Source of the DNA: JBOHWJ01 sp050736615
GTDB lineage: Bacteria; Desulfobacterota; Binatia; Binatales; Binataceae
DNA length: 64,000 bases
Assembly (NCBI GenBank): GCA_050736615.1
Contig: JBOHWL010000123.1
Location: forward strand, 29,808 to 93,807
Reading direction: 5' to 3'
The notes under the pieces are model-generated. The model searched no databases, had not been told where the DNA came from, and worked only from the letters and a program-made list of their open reading frames with translations. The position numbers and the translations under genes were made by a program. Numbering within the stretch: position 1 is the stretch's first letter; the number at the start of each line of letters is the position of its first letter. Positions 41,132 to 49,354 of this stretch are shown here, one piece after another.

Positions 41132-43111
41132 TCAGGCGATGCGGGGGATGTGTTCGAGGGCGGCGGGATTTTCGAGCGCCGAAATATCGCCGGGTGGCTG
41201 GCCCATATGGACTGCGCGCAGCACCCGCCGCATCACCTTGGCGTTGCGCGTCTTGGGCAAATCGGACACAAAATATACCGCATGCGGACGCAACGGCTTG
41301 CCCAGCGCCTGCGCGACCGCGTTGGCGATTTCGTCCGCCAGCTCCGATGACGCCGCGATCTCCGGCAACAGCACCGCGAACACCACCGGGACCTCGCCCT
41401 TGGTGCGATCAGGCACCCCTATCGCGGCGGCTTCCTTGACCGCCGGATGACGCCCCGCGGCGGATTCAACCTCCGCTGGTCCGAGGCGCTTGCCCGCGAC
41501 TTTCAACGTATCGTCCGAGCGTCCGAGCAGGAGCCAATCGCCGTCGCTGTCCACGCGCGCCCAGTCGCCATGCACCCAGACGTTATCGAAGCGGCTCCAA
41601 TAAGTCTCCAGATAGCGCGCGCGATCCTGCCAGAAGCCATCGGTCATGCCCGGCCAGGTGTTCATTACCGCCAACTCGCCGACCTCATCGACCACCGGAT
41701 TACCGTGCTCATCGAGCGCGGCCGCCGCGATACCCGGCACGGCGGTATTGAACCCGCAGGGCTTGATCGGCCGGAACACCGTGCATCCGAGCAATCCGCC
41801 GGAAATTTCAGTCCCGCCCGAGTAATTGATGATTGGAACCTGGCGCCGGCCCGCGTTTTCGAACAACCACATGTAAGCTTCCGGACTCCACACTTCGCCG
41901 GTCGAGCCGAGAATCCGCAACGAACCGAGGTCGTGGCGCCTCAGCGGCTCAACGCCACTGGGTACGAGCGCCCGCACGAGCGTGGGTGAGATGCCGAGAT
42001 GAGTCACGCGATGCCGTTCGACCATGCTCCAGATACGGTCAGGTTGAGGCCAATCTGGTGCGCCTTCGTACAAAAAAACGGTGGCCCCGATGGTCAACGC
42101 TCCGATGATCAGCCACGGACCCATCATCCAGCCCATATCCGTGAACCAGAACATCACTTCGCCTGGGCGCAAATCGAACAGATGGGCCATGTCTTGCGCG
42201 GCTTTGAGCGGAAAGCCGGTGTGGTAATGGACCGTGCCTTTGGGCCGTCCGGTGGTGCCCGAGGTGTAGATGAGCATGAACGGGTCCATGCTCTCCATCG
42301 GTTCGGCCGCCGCCGTGCTACTTTCCGCCGCGACGATTTCATCCCAGTACGGCCCGCGGCTTGCGGCGTCATGCTTCATCCGGCGGACGACTAGCACATT
42401 TTTTAAGCCAGCGCGATCGGCGGCTATGCGGGCACTTGCTTCGAGCGCAACGACTTGTCCGCGACGGTAAAATCCGTCGGTGGTGATCAGCATTTTCGCC
42501 GCCGAATCCTTAAGCCGCACGGCGGCCGCATCGGCGCCGTAACCCGAGAAAATCGGCACGAAAATGGCGCCAATCCGGGCCAGCGCCAGCGCCGCGATCG
42601 CGGTTTCCGGCACCATTGGCATGAACAGCCCGACGCGATCGCCCTTGCCGAGGCCAAGACGGCGCAAAGCGCTGGCGGCACGCGCCGTTTCATCCGCCAA
42701 TTCGGCATACGTCAGGCGTACGACGGCGCCGTCCTCGCCTTCCCAGATAAGCGCGGCCTGACCTGCCCGTGGACCATTGCAATGACGATCGAGTGCGTTA
42801 TGCGCCAGATTGAGCTTGCCGTTAACAAACCATCGCGGCCACGGCTTTCCCGCCGATGTATCCGCTAAGCGCGTATAAGGCGTGAACCATTCGACGCCGA
42901 TTTCATCCAGCGTATGGCGCCAGAACGCCGCGGATTCGCTGACACTGCGCCGATAAAGTTCCGCGTACGCCAGCTCCGGATGTTCCACGTCAAGCGCGAT
43001 ACCCATCGCGCGCATCAGCCGCTCGAGATGGCTGCCGCGGATGTATTCGGGCCGGGGAAACCATACCGGCGCCATTGCGGCATTCACTCCCTGTGTTTTG
43101 TTTTCATCCAT
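41132..43111 (-). CDS. AMP-dependent acyl-CoA synthetase
   Basis: About 659 residues of the acetyl-CoA synthetase-like ANL superfamily. The activation motif YTSGTTGRPKGTVHY (P-loop), FWFTDMGWMMGPW, NYSGGTEISGG, SRFDNVWVHGDWARVDSDGDWLLLGRSDDTLKVAGKRLGP and AKVMRR with the catalytic Lys are present. It activates a carboxylic acid to an acyl-CoA; acid not known. Start is uncertain: ATG 43132, 43111 and 43075 are in frame, the last with GGGAG upstream. Its 5-prime neighbours on the same strand are an amidase remnant, an amidase and an FAH-family gene, so it belongs to a minus-strand catabolic run. Confidence 0.88.
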   Translation of the reverse strand: MDENKTQGVNAAMAPVWFPRPEYIRGSHLERLMRAMGIALDVEHPELAYAELYRRSVSESAAFWRHTLDEIGVEWFTPYTRLADTSAGKPWPRWFVNGKLNLAHNALDRHCNGPRAGQAALIWEGEDGAVVRLTYAELADETARAASALRRLGLGKGDRVGLFMPMVPETAIAALALARIGAIFVPIFSGYGADAAAVRLKDSAAKMLITTDGFYRRGQVVALEASARIAADRAGLKNVLVVRRMKHDAASRGPYWDEIVAAESSTAAAEPMESMDPFMLIYTSGTTGRPKGTVHYHTGFPLKAAQDMAHLFDLRPGEVMFWFTDMGWMMGPWLIIGALTIGATVFLYEGAPDWPQPDRIWSMVERHRVTHLGISPTLVRALVPSGVEPLRRHDLGSLRILGSTGEVWSPEAYMWLFENAGRRQVPIINYSGGTEISGGLLGCTVFRPIKPCGFNTAVPGIAAAALDEHGNPVVDEVGELAVMNTWPGMTDGFWQDRARYLETYWSRFDNVWVHGDWARVDSDGDWLLLGRSDDTLKVAGKRLGPAEVESAAGRHPAVKEAAAIGVPDRTKGEVPVVFAVLLPEIAASSELADEIANAVAQALGKPLRPHAVYFVSDLPKTRNAKVMRRVLRAVHMGQPPGDISALENPAALEHIPRIA

Positions 43112-43270
43112 AATTTGTCGCGGCCGTGCCATTTAATCCGCGCTCGAGGTTCAAGCGAAATGCGCAAGCGCTATTCTAACCGCTTAATCCGTCGAGCAGA
43201 ACGGAAAGCGGTTGCGCGCGCACGATGGTTACAAGCCTAATTGTTCCGATAACGGTGGCCAACGATCGGC

Positions 43271-43540
43271 CTAGGGATGTGCCGCCTCATACGCGGCTGA
43301 GGCGCGCAGAACCATCGCATCGTCCAGATGGCGGCCGACAATCTGCAGGCCTGCCGGCAGACCGTCCGCAATCCATCCGGCGGGAACGCTGGCGGCCGGC
43401 TGACCGGTCAGGTTGATTGGAAAGGTGAACGCGAGCCATTGTTCGGGACGCACGTAATGGCCGCCGACACGCTCGGGTCCCTGCATATGCACTGGAAATT
43501 TCATTATTGCGCGCCATACCGGCGGATCGTAAGGTGATGC
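43271..43540 (-). pseudogene. C-terminal remnant of a second amidase
   Basis: About 80 residues match the end of an amidase-signature enzyme: YVRPEQWLAFTFPINLTGQPAAS, VPAGWIADGLPAGLQIVGRHLDD and AMVLRASAAYEAAHP. The catalytic core is missing; upstream frame is unrelated. It is closer to GatA-type amidases than to the intact amidase at 43587. It lies just downstream of that gene on the same strand, so a deletion or recombination may have left this stub. Confidence 0.65.
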
Positions 43541-43586
43541 CGCGCGGAGTGCAATTATCGCGGATAGCCGGTGCCCACCGGAACGC

Positions 43587-45107
43587 TCACGCGTGAATCC
43601 GTGGCAGGCGTCCGCTCCATGGCGCCGCCTGCTCGATTTGAGTTGCGAGCTGCAAGAGCAGATCCTCACGTCCGTACGCGCCAACGAATTGCACGCCCAC
43701 TGGCAGGCCATCGGCGGTCATATGCAAGGGCAGCGAGATGGCGGGCTGGCCGGTGATATTCCATGGACCGGTGAAGGGAATGAGTTGATTAATGCGCCGG
43801 CCGATGTTCCACACGTTTTCGTCGTCATGACGCTTGTAGGTTCCGAGCAACGGTGGCGGCGCGGACAGGGTCGGCGTCACTAAAATGTCGAAGCCGCGCG
43901 TCTTCATCTTTAACGCGGCTCGCGGACTCGCCTGCTCGGCTTCGCTGCGCTCCGCCTGGCACCACCAGTCCGCCGCCGCTCGCGTATACGTGTTCATCCA
44001 TTCGCAGGTCGCGATGTAATCGGTTGCCGCGATGCGCCGTCCGCGCTCGATCAGCGCCCAGGTCCATTCTTCGAAATCATGCGGACCAACCCGCCGTCCC
44101 AGCCATTGCTCGGCGAGGTTGACGAAAGCCGCTTCATGACAAGCGATAAGCTTGCCCATATGTGAATCGATGGTGGGATCGTCGAGGGCGGCGGGGAACG
44201 CTGGTTCAACCTGATGTCCCAGTGATTCCAGCAGCTTGGCCGCTTGGATGACCGCGCTGACACATTCATTATGCAGCGCCGGATGGGCTGATGGCGCGCG
44301 CTCCATGAAGCCGATGCGCAGCCGCCCGGGCGCCCGCGTGATTTCGTCGCGATAGGGACGCGACGGCGGCGACGCGCTGAATGGATCGCCCGGCATGCGG
44401 CCGGCGATCACGTCGAAAATCGCGGCGAGGTCGCGCACCGAACGCGTCAACACGCCTTCTTCACACAGGCCATGCCAGAAATCGCCATAAAGCGGACCTA
44501 AAGAAGTGCGCCCGCGCGACGGCTTCATCCCGACCAGGCCGCATTTGCTCGCCGGAATTCTGATCGAGCCACCCGCGTCATTGCCATGCGCCGCCGGCAC
44601 CATCATGGCCGCGCCGGCCGCGCCCGCGCCGCCACTGGAACCGCCGGCCGAACGGACCGGATCCCATGGATTGCGCGTCGCGCCCCACGCGTTGGTCTCG
44701 GTCGAAATCGACGCGCCCCATTCGGGCACGGTGGTTTGTCCCAGGATGATAAAGCCGGCTTGACGGAATTTGGCGGCTATAAAGGACGTGACAGGTGCCG
44801 CGAGGCCAGCGTCCTTGAGCGGCTGCCAGCCCCAACTGAAGGGCTCGCCCTCGATACTCTGTATCAGGTCCTTTAATAAAAATGGCACACCGCGAAACGG
44901 CGCGTTACCGCGTATGGCCGCCCGGGCTTCATCGCGCGCCTTTTCAAAGCGCGGAAAAATGACGCAATTGAGTTGCGGGTTGAGCCGTTCAATACGTTCA
45001 ATCGCGGCGTCGACCAGTTCAATCGGCGCGAGCTCTCCGCGCGCGACCAACTCCGCCTGGGCAGTAGCGTCCAGCGCGGCTAATTCCGACATGCTCGTTG
45101 TCTTCAC
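43587..45107 (-). CDS. Amidase (amidase-signature family)
   Basis: A 506-residue amidase-signature enzyme. The Ser-cisSer-Lys triad is visible: Lys79 in VPFLLKDLIQSI, the GGSSGG motif (155-160), and nucleophile Ser181 in GNDAGGSIRIPA. It hydrolyses amides to acids and ammonia. The C-terminus has LVTPTLSAPPPLLG and ITGQPAISLPLHMTADGLPVGVQFVG. Residues 384-397 (QAERSEAEQASPRA) are encoded by a segment matching the palindromic repeat family, an in-frame insertion between conserved parts. Start is ATG 45107 or 45092. Together with the upstream FAH-family gene and downstream acyl-CoA ligase it suggests a hydrolysis and CoA-activation route. Confidence 0.9.
   Translation of the reverse strand: MKTTSMSELAALDATAQAELVARGELAPIELVDAAIERIERLNPQLNCVIFPRFEKARDEARAAIRGNAPFRGVPFLLKDLIQSIEGEPFSWGWQPLKDAGLAAPVTSFIAAKFRQAGFIILGQTTVPEWGASISTETNAWGATRNPWDPVRSAGGSSGGAGAAGAAMMVPAAHGNDAGGSIRIPASKCGLVGMKPSRGRTSLGPLYGDFWHGLCEEGVLTRSVRDLAAIFDVIAGRMPGDPFSASPPSRPYRDEITRAPGRLRIGFMERAPSAHPALHNECVSAVIQAAKLLESLGHQVEPAFPAALDDPTIDSHMGKLIACHEAAFVNLAEQWLGRRVGPHDFEEWTWALIERGRRIAATDYIATCEWMNTYTRAAADWWCQAERSEAEQASPRAALKMKTRGFDILVTPTLSAPPPLLGTYKRHDDENVWNIGRRINQLIPFTGPWNITGQPAISLPLHMTADGLPVGVQFVGAYGREDLLLQLATQIEQAAPWSGRLPRIHA
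43914..43963. repeat. Repeat-derived segment inside the amidase gene
   Basis: On the minus strand GCGGAGCGCAGCGAAGCCGA, then GCAGGCGAGTCCGCGAGCCG. It closely matches the accessory segment of repeat copy 2 (GAAGCGAGCAGGCGAGTCGG, GCGAGCTGCGT). It stays in frame and encodes residues about 384-397 of the amidase. Confidence 0.6.
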
Positions 45108-45215
45108 TGGTCAACGCACTCTCAGATTCTTAATTTCTCGCTCCGCTCGGTCATGCGCACGTCGCAGACTCCTTTGCTCGGCTTCATTTCATTTCGCCTA
45201 ATGTCGACTCTAAGG

Positions 45216-46091
45216 TTAGATGCGTGCGGTCTCGCTCGGCTCGTCGATGATGCGTGCCTCAATGTGCCCGATCTTTTCAATTTCGATCCGCACGGTATCT
45301 CCCGCCTTGAGCCATTTCGGCGGCTTCATCGCGGCGGCGACACCGCTCGGCGTGCCGGTTGAAACGATCGTGCCGGGCTCGAGCGTAAACACTGTCGAGA
45401 GGGTTTCGATTTGTGCATAACAGTCGAAAATCAGGTACCTGGTGTTGGAATGCTGCCGTTCCTCGCCGTTGACCAGCGTGCGCAACTCGAGTGCGTGCGG
45501 ATCGCCAAGCTCGTCCGGCGTGACGATCCAGGGGCCCGTCGGTCCATGCGTGTCCCATGATTTGCCCAGCGTCATGGTGGTGGCGCGCCGCTGCCAATCG
45601 CGCACACTCACATCGTTGACGATCATGAAGCCGGCGATAACCTCATGGGCGCGCTCACGCGGCACATGGCGGCATCGCCGTCCGATTACGAAACCCAGCT
45701 CGCCTTCATAGTCCAGCGAGCTCGACGCGCGCGGCAGATGAATCGGATCGTAGGGGCCGTTGACGCAACTGGACTGCTTGTTGAAGAACAACGGGAATTG
45801 CGGCTTGTCGCGCCCGGTTTCGGCGATATGTTCGGAATAATTGAGGCCGATGGCGAGGAATTCGGGCGGTCGCTTGATCGGCGCTTCCAACCTGATTTGA
45901 TTGAGTGCGAGGCGGTCCCCGCTTTGCCCAACGGCCTTGCGCGCGCGTTCGAGCGCGGCCGCGCCGGAGGCTAAAAACGCCGTCATCTCGCGCGGCAACT
46001 CCGGTGCCGCCGCCGATAAGTCGACTACCGTCTCACCGTCGATTACGCCGATCCGGCTGATGCCCTGATGATTGAATGTGGCCAGTTTCAT
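45216..46091 (-). CDS. Fumarylacetoacetate hydrolase family protein
   Basis: A 291-residue FAH-fold enzyme, a class that hydrolyses or decarboxylates acylpyruvates and ring-cleavage products using a divalent metal. Landmarks: LAIGLNYSEHIAETG, PYDPIHLPRASSSLDYEGELGFVIGRRCRHVPRERA (metal-binding Glu residues), GFMIVNDVSVRDWQRR, GKSWDTHGPTGPWIVTPDEL and VFTLEPGTIVSTGTPSGV. AAGGAG about 9 nt upstream supports ATG 46091. It leads the amidase and acyl-CoA ligase on the minus strand. A role late in aromatic degradation is inferred from family. Confidence 0.88.
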   Translation of the reverse strand: MKLATFNHQGISRIGVIDGETVVDLSAAAPELPREMTAFLASGAAALERARKAVGQSGDRLALNQIRLEAPIKRPPEFLAIGLNYSEHIAETGRDKPQFPLFFNKQSSCVNGPYDPIHLPRASSSLDYEGELGFVIGRRCRHVPRERAHEVIAGFMIVNDVSVRDWQRRATTMTLGKSWDTHGPTGPWIVTPDELGDPHALELRTLVNGEERQHSNTRYLIFDCYAQIETLSTVFTLEPGTIVSTGTPSGVAAAMKPPKWLKAGDTVRIEIEKIGHIEARIIDEPSETARI

Positions 46092-46253
46092 GCCGAGGCT
46101 CCTTGCCTTTGGAAACGCGGCAACTCGCGTTGGATTTCCAACCGCTCAAATCATTACTCGCTTATGCCGATGAAGAAAAACGCTCGCGCGCCGCGTGACC
46201 GGCGGTGCGCCGCGACTCAAGAGCCAATCGGTCGCGGCGCCGCTGGTTAACGC

Positions 46254-46405
46254 TCTTAGGGAACTTCCGCACAAGCAAATTTGTCATTCTGAACGGAGTC
46301 TGCGAAGTGAAGAATCCCGGCAAAAAGCCTGCATAAATAAGAAGATCCGGATTCTTCGCTGCGCTCAGAATGACATAATCACCCCTTGTGCAGAGCTTCC
46401 TTAGA
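46254..46405. repeat. MITE-like palindromic repeat, copy 4 (complete short form)
   Basis: Best-preserved complete copy, 152 nt. Outer ends are TCTTAGGGAACTTCCGCACA (46254-46273) and the reverse-oriented CTTGTGCAGAGCTTCCTTAG (46385-46404), an approximately 20-bp terminal inverted repeat. Inside are GTCATTCTGAACGG (46283), GAAGAATCCCGG and the partner arm GGATTCTTCGCTGCGCTCAG, then AATGAC (to 46374). It fills part of the 468-nt divergent gap between the FAH gene and the 46560 gene; the rest of the gap, 46406-46559, holds no gene. Confidence 0.8.
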
Positions 46406-46559
46406 CGCCATCAGCGCAAAACTTTCAGCCGCAAATTCCCGCAACGACGGGTGAAGCCGGGCCCCGTGGTTGTGGGCGTTCGGATGCTAGCGGCATTGAC
46501 CTCACAGCCGTATGCGCGTGGATTTGACGCGGAGCGCCGGTCAGCCTTTAATGTGACTC

Positions 46560-47966
46560 ATGGCCGGAATTGTTTCATACGGATCATACGTGCCCTATCG
46601 ACGGCTTAAGCGCGCCGCCATTGCCGCCGTGCTCGGCACCTCCGCTGGACGCGGCGAACGCGCCGTCGCCAGTTTCGACGAGGACAGCGTCTCGATGGCG
46701 GTGGAGGCATTGCGCGATGCGCTGAAACACACCCCCGCCGCCGGTATCAATTCGCTGATTTTCGCCACCACGACGCCGCCTTACGCCGAGAAGCTCAACG
46801 CCGCGATGATCGGCGCGGCGGCGTTGTTGCCGGCTGGAATTCGCGCGGCCGACATGACCGGTTCGACGCGCGCCGGGCTGTCCGCGCTGTTGCAGGCCGC
46901 TGACGCCGCCGCCCAAGGCGGGTGCGCCGCGGCGGCGATCGCCGACTGCCGTCTGGGTGCGCCCGAGGGTAAAGCCGAGCAGAGCGGGGGTGATGGCGCC
47001 GCCGCTTTCGTCTGCGGTTCCGACAAGGTCATCGCGGAAATCGAGGCGACCGCCTCCTTCACCCGTGAATATCTCGACACCTGGCGGATGCCAAACGAGC
47101 GCTTCGGCCACTCGTGGGAGGAGCGTTTTGCCCTCACGCAGGCCTATCAGCCGCTGTTTTCCAAAGTGATCGAGGAGGTCCTGGGCAAAGCCAAGCTCAA
47201 GCCCAATGACCTCAGCAAAGTGATACTGGATGCACCCAACCAGCGCGCCGCCGACGAGTTTATCCGCGCGCTCAAGCTTGAACCGGCCAAAGTCGCCGAC
47301 TCTTTGGCCTTGACCGTGGGCCAGACGGGCGCCGCCCATGCGAGCCTGATGCTGACCGCGGTGCTACCTGCGGCCAAGCCCGGCGATCGCATCCTGGTGG
47401 CGACCGTCGCCGACGGTGCCGACGCCCTGCTCTTGCGGATGACACCGGCGGTGGCGAGCTTCAAGCCGGTTCATTCGGTTGGCCGCATGATCGAATCTAA
47501 GGGTGAAGTTTCCTACGGCAACTATCTCAAGTGGCGCGAGATTCTGCCGACCGAACCGCCGCGCCGGCCGGATCCCGAGCGGCCGGCCGGGCCGCCGATG
47601 TTGCGCGCGGAAAAATGGAAATTCGGCTTTATCGGTTCGCGCTGCACCGCCTGCGGCACGCCGCAACTACCGCCGCAGCGCGTTTGCGTCAAATGCCGCG
47701 CGCGCGATCAGATGGAGCCGTACCCGTTCGCCGATCGCGCCGCCCGCGTCGCGACCTATGCCATCGATCGCCTGGCCTATTCATTGAACCCGCCGACCAT
47801 TAATGTAGTGATAGACTTCGAGGGTGGCGGGCGTTTTTTGTGTGAAATGACCGATTGCGATCCCGGCAAGGTCGCCATCGGCGATGGAGTCGAGATGACG
47901 TTCAGGCGCCTGTTTACCGCTGACGGCGTCCACAACTATTTTTGGAAAGCGCGCCCCAAGCGTTAG
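46560..47966 (+). CDS. HMG-CoA-synthase-like/DUF35 fusion protein
   Basis: A 468-residue two-part protein. Residues 1-315 show the thiolase-like HMG-CoA synthase fold (FATTTPPYAEKLNAAMIGAAALLPAGIRAADMTGSTRAGLSALLQAADAA). At the catalytic cysteine position a Thr/Gly stretch (MTGST) is seen, so it is probably not a Claisen-condensing enzyme. Residues about 355-468 form a DUF35 rubredoxin-like zinc ribbon (CTACGTPQLPPQRVCVKC) and OB-fold. DUF35 partners of thiolases in archaea form complexes that channel intermediates. The SCP-x-like thiolase follows 30 nt downstream, supporting a complex. The ATG lacks a strong ribosome binding site. Confidence 0.82.
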   Translation: MAGIVSYGSYVPYRRLKRAAIAAVLGTSAGRGERAVASFDEDSVSMAVEALRDALKHTPAAGINSLIFATTTPPYAEKLNAAMIGAAALLPAGIRAADMTGSTRAGLSALLQAADAAAQGGCAAAAIADCRLGAPEGKAEQSGGDGAAAFVCGSDKVIAEIEATASFTREYLDTWRMPNERFGHSWEERFALTQAYQPLFSKVIEEVLGKAKLKPNDLSKVILDAPNQRAADEFIRALKLEPAKVADSLALTVGQTGAAHASLMLTAVLPAAKPGDRILVATVADGADALLLRMTPAVASFKPVHSVGRMIESKGEVSYGNYLKWREILPTEPPRRPDPERPAGPPMLRAEKWKFGFIGSRCTACGTPQLPPQRVCVKCRARDQMEPYPFADRAARVATYAIDRLAYSLNPPTINVVIDFEGGGRFLCEMTDCDPGKVAIGDGVEMTFRRLFTADGVHNYFWKARPKR

Positions 47967-47996
47967 CCGGGGACGGAACTTCGAGGAGGTATTTAG

Positions 47997-49181
47997 ATGG
48001 CAAGCCGTGGAATCAAGGACCGCGTCGCGATCGTCGGCATGAGCTGCACCAAATTCGGCGAGCGTTGGGATAAAAGCGCGGACGACCTCCTGGTCGAAGC
48101 CGCCTACGACTGCTACGCTTCGGCCGGCGTCGATCCCAACGATATCGACGCTTATTGGCTCGGCACGATGGGTTCGGGAGTTTCCGGTCTGACGCTTTCG
48201 GAACCGCTCAAGATTCAATACAAGCCGGTCACGCGCGTCGAGAACATGTGTGCGACGGGCTCGGAGGCCCTGCGTCAAGCCTGTTACGCGGTGGCCTCGG
48301 GCGCCTTCGACATCGTGATGGCGATCGGGGTCGAGAAGCTCAAGGATTCAGGTTTCTCGGGCCTCGTGATGACCAATCCGCCCAACGATGGCACGCCCGC
48401 CAGCATGACGCCGCCGGCCTTGTTCTCGCTGCTCGCGCCCGCCTATTTCAAGAAGTACGGACTGGACCCCGAGAAAGGCAAGGACGTGCTGTCGCGCATC
48501 GCCTGGAAAAACCATAAGAATGGCGCGCTCAATCCCAAGGCGCAATTCCAGAAGGAAGTGCCCCTCGAGACCATCAGGAATTCGCCCAAAATCGCTGACC
48601 CGCTCGGTATCATGGACTGCTCCGGGGTGTCCGACGGCGCCGCCGCGGCGATCGTGGTGCGCGCGGAGGATGCGCACAAATACTGCGCCAATCCGATTTA
48701 TATCAAGGCGCTTTCATTCGTGGCTGGCCCGGCGGAAGGACCACTTAGCCAGGAGTACGACTTCACCACGTTTCCCGAAGTGGTCGCCACCGCCAAGGAC
48801 GCCTATCGTCAGGCCGGGATCACCAACCCGCGCGAGCAATTCAGCCTGGCCGAAGTGCACGACTGCTTCACCCCGACCGAGTTGGTGCTTTATGAAGACC
48901 TGGGTTTCAGCCAGCGCGGCACCGCATGGCAGGATGTGCTCGACGGGTTCTTCGAGCTCGAGGGCAAGCTGCCGGTCAATCCCGACGGCGGGCTCAAGTC
49001 CTTCGGTCATCCGATTGGCGCCTCGGGCTTGCGCATGATGTACGAGAATTGGCTGCAGTTGCGCGGCGAAGCGGGACCTCGGCAGATCAAGCATCCCAAG
49101 CTCGGATTGACCCATAATCTGGGCGGGCAGCCGGGCCGCTGCGTGAGCTTCGTGTCGGTCGTGGGCAGCCAGATGGGCTAG
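47997..49181 (+). CDS. SCP-x-type thiolase (acetyl-CoA acetyltransferase)
   Basis: A 394-residue thiolase-family enzyme. Active-site residues: nucleophile Cys in ENMCATGSEALRQAC, His in EVHDCFTPTELV and GHPIGASGLRM, and the GGQPGRC glycine-rich motif near the end. This pattern (SCP-x/lipid-transfer thiolase) matches thiolases that use a DUF35 partner for degradation or synthesis. TCGAGGAGGT 6 nt upstream is a near-perfect ribosome binding site. It is 30 nt downstream of the HMG-CoA-synthase-like/DUF35 gene, in one operon; it probably cleaves a beta-ketoacyl-CoA. Confidence 0.9.
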   Translation: MASRGIKDRVAIVGMSCTKFGERWDKSADDLLVEAAYDCYASAGVDPNDIDAYWLGTMGSGVSGLTLSEPLKIQYKPVTRVENMCATGSEALRQACYAVASGAFDIVMAIGVEKLKDSGFSGLVMTNPPNDGTPASMTPPALFSLLAPAYFKKYGLDPEKGKDVLSRIAWKNHKNGALNPKAQFQKEVPLETIRNSPKIADPLGIMDCSGVSDGAAAAIVVRAEDAHKYCANPIYIKALSFVAGPAEGPLSQEYDFTTFPEVVATAKDAYRQAGITNPREQFSLAEVHDCFTPTELVLYEDLGFSQRGTAWQDVLDGFFELEGKLPVNPDGGLKSFGHPIGASGLRMMYENWLQLRGEAGPRQIKHPKLGLTHNLGGQPGRCVSFVSVVGSQMG

Positions 49182-49203
49182 CGGAGCCGCGCTGCCCGGC
49201 TTG

Positions 49204-49353
49204 CTAGGAAGCTCTGTGCGGACAGACCATGCTGTCATTCTGAGCGGTAGCGAAGAATCCCGGATCTTTTTGCCTTTTCAAGGCATTTCCCCGGGATTCT
49301 TCACTTCGCAGACTCCGTTCAGAATGACCAATGGGTTTGTGCAGGGTCCGCAG
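49204..49353. repeat. MITE-like palindromic repeat, copy 5 (short form)
   Basis: 150 nt, nearly complete. CTAGGAAGCTCTGTGCGG (49204-49221) and GGGTTTGTGCAGGGTCCGCAG (49333-49353) are outer ends. The inner arms are GTCATTCTGAGCGGTAGC then GAAGAATCCCGG (49234-49263) and CCGGGATTCTTCACTTCGCA then GACTCCGTTCAGAATGAC (49292-49329). It fills the gap after the thiolase gene. Confidence 0.8.
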
Positions 49354-49354
49354 G

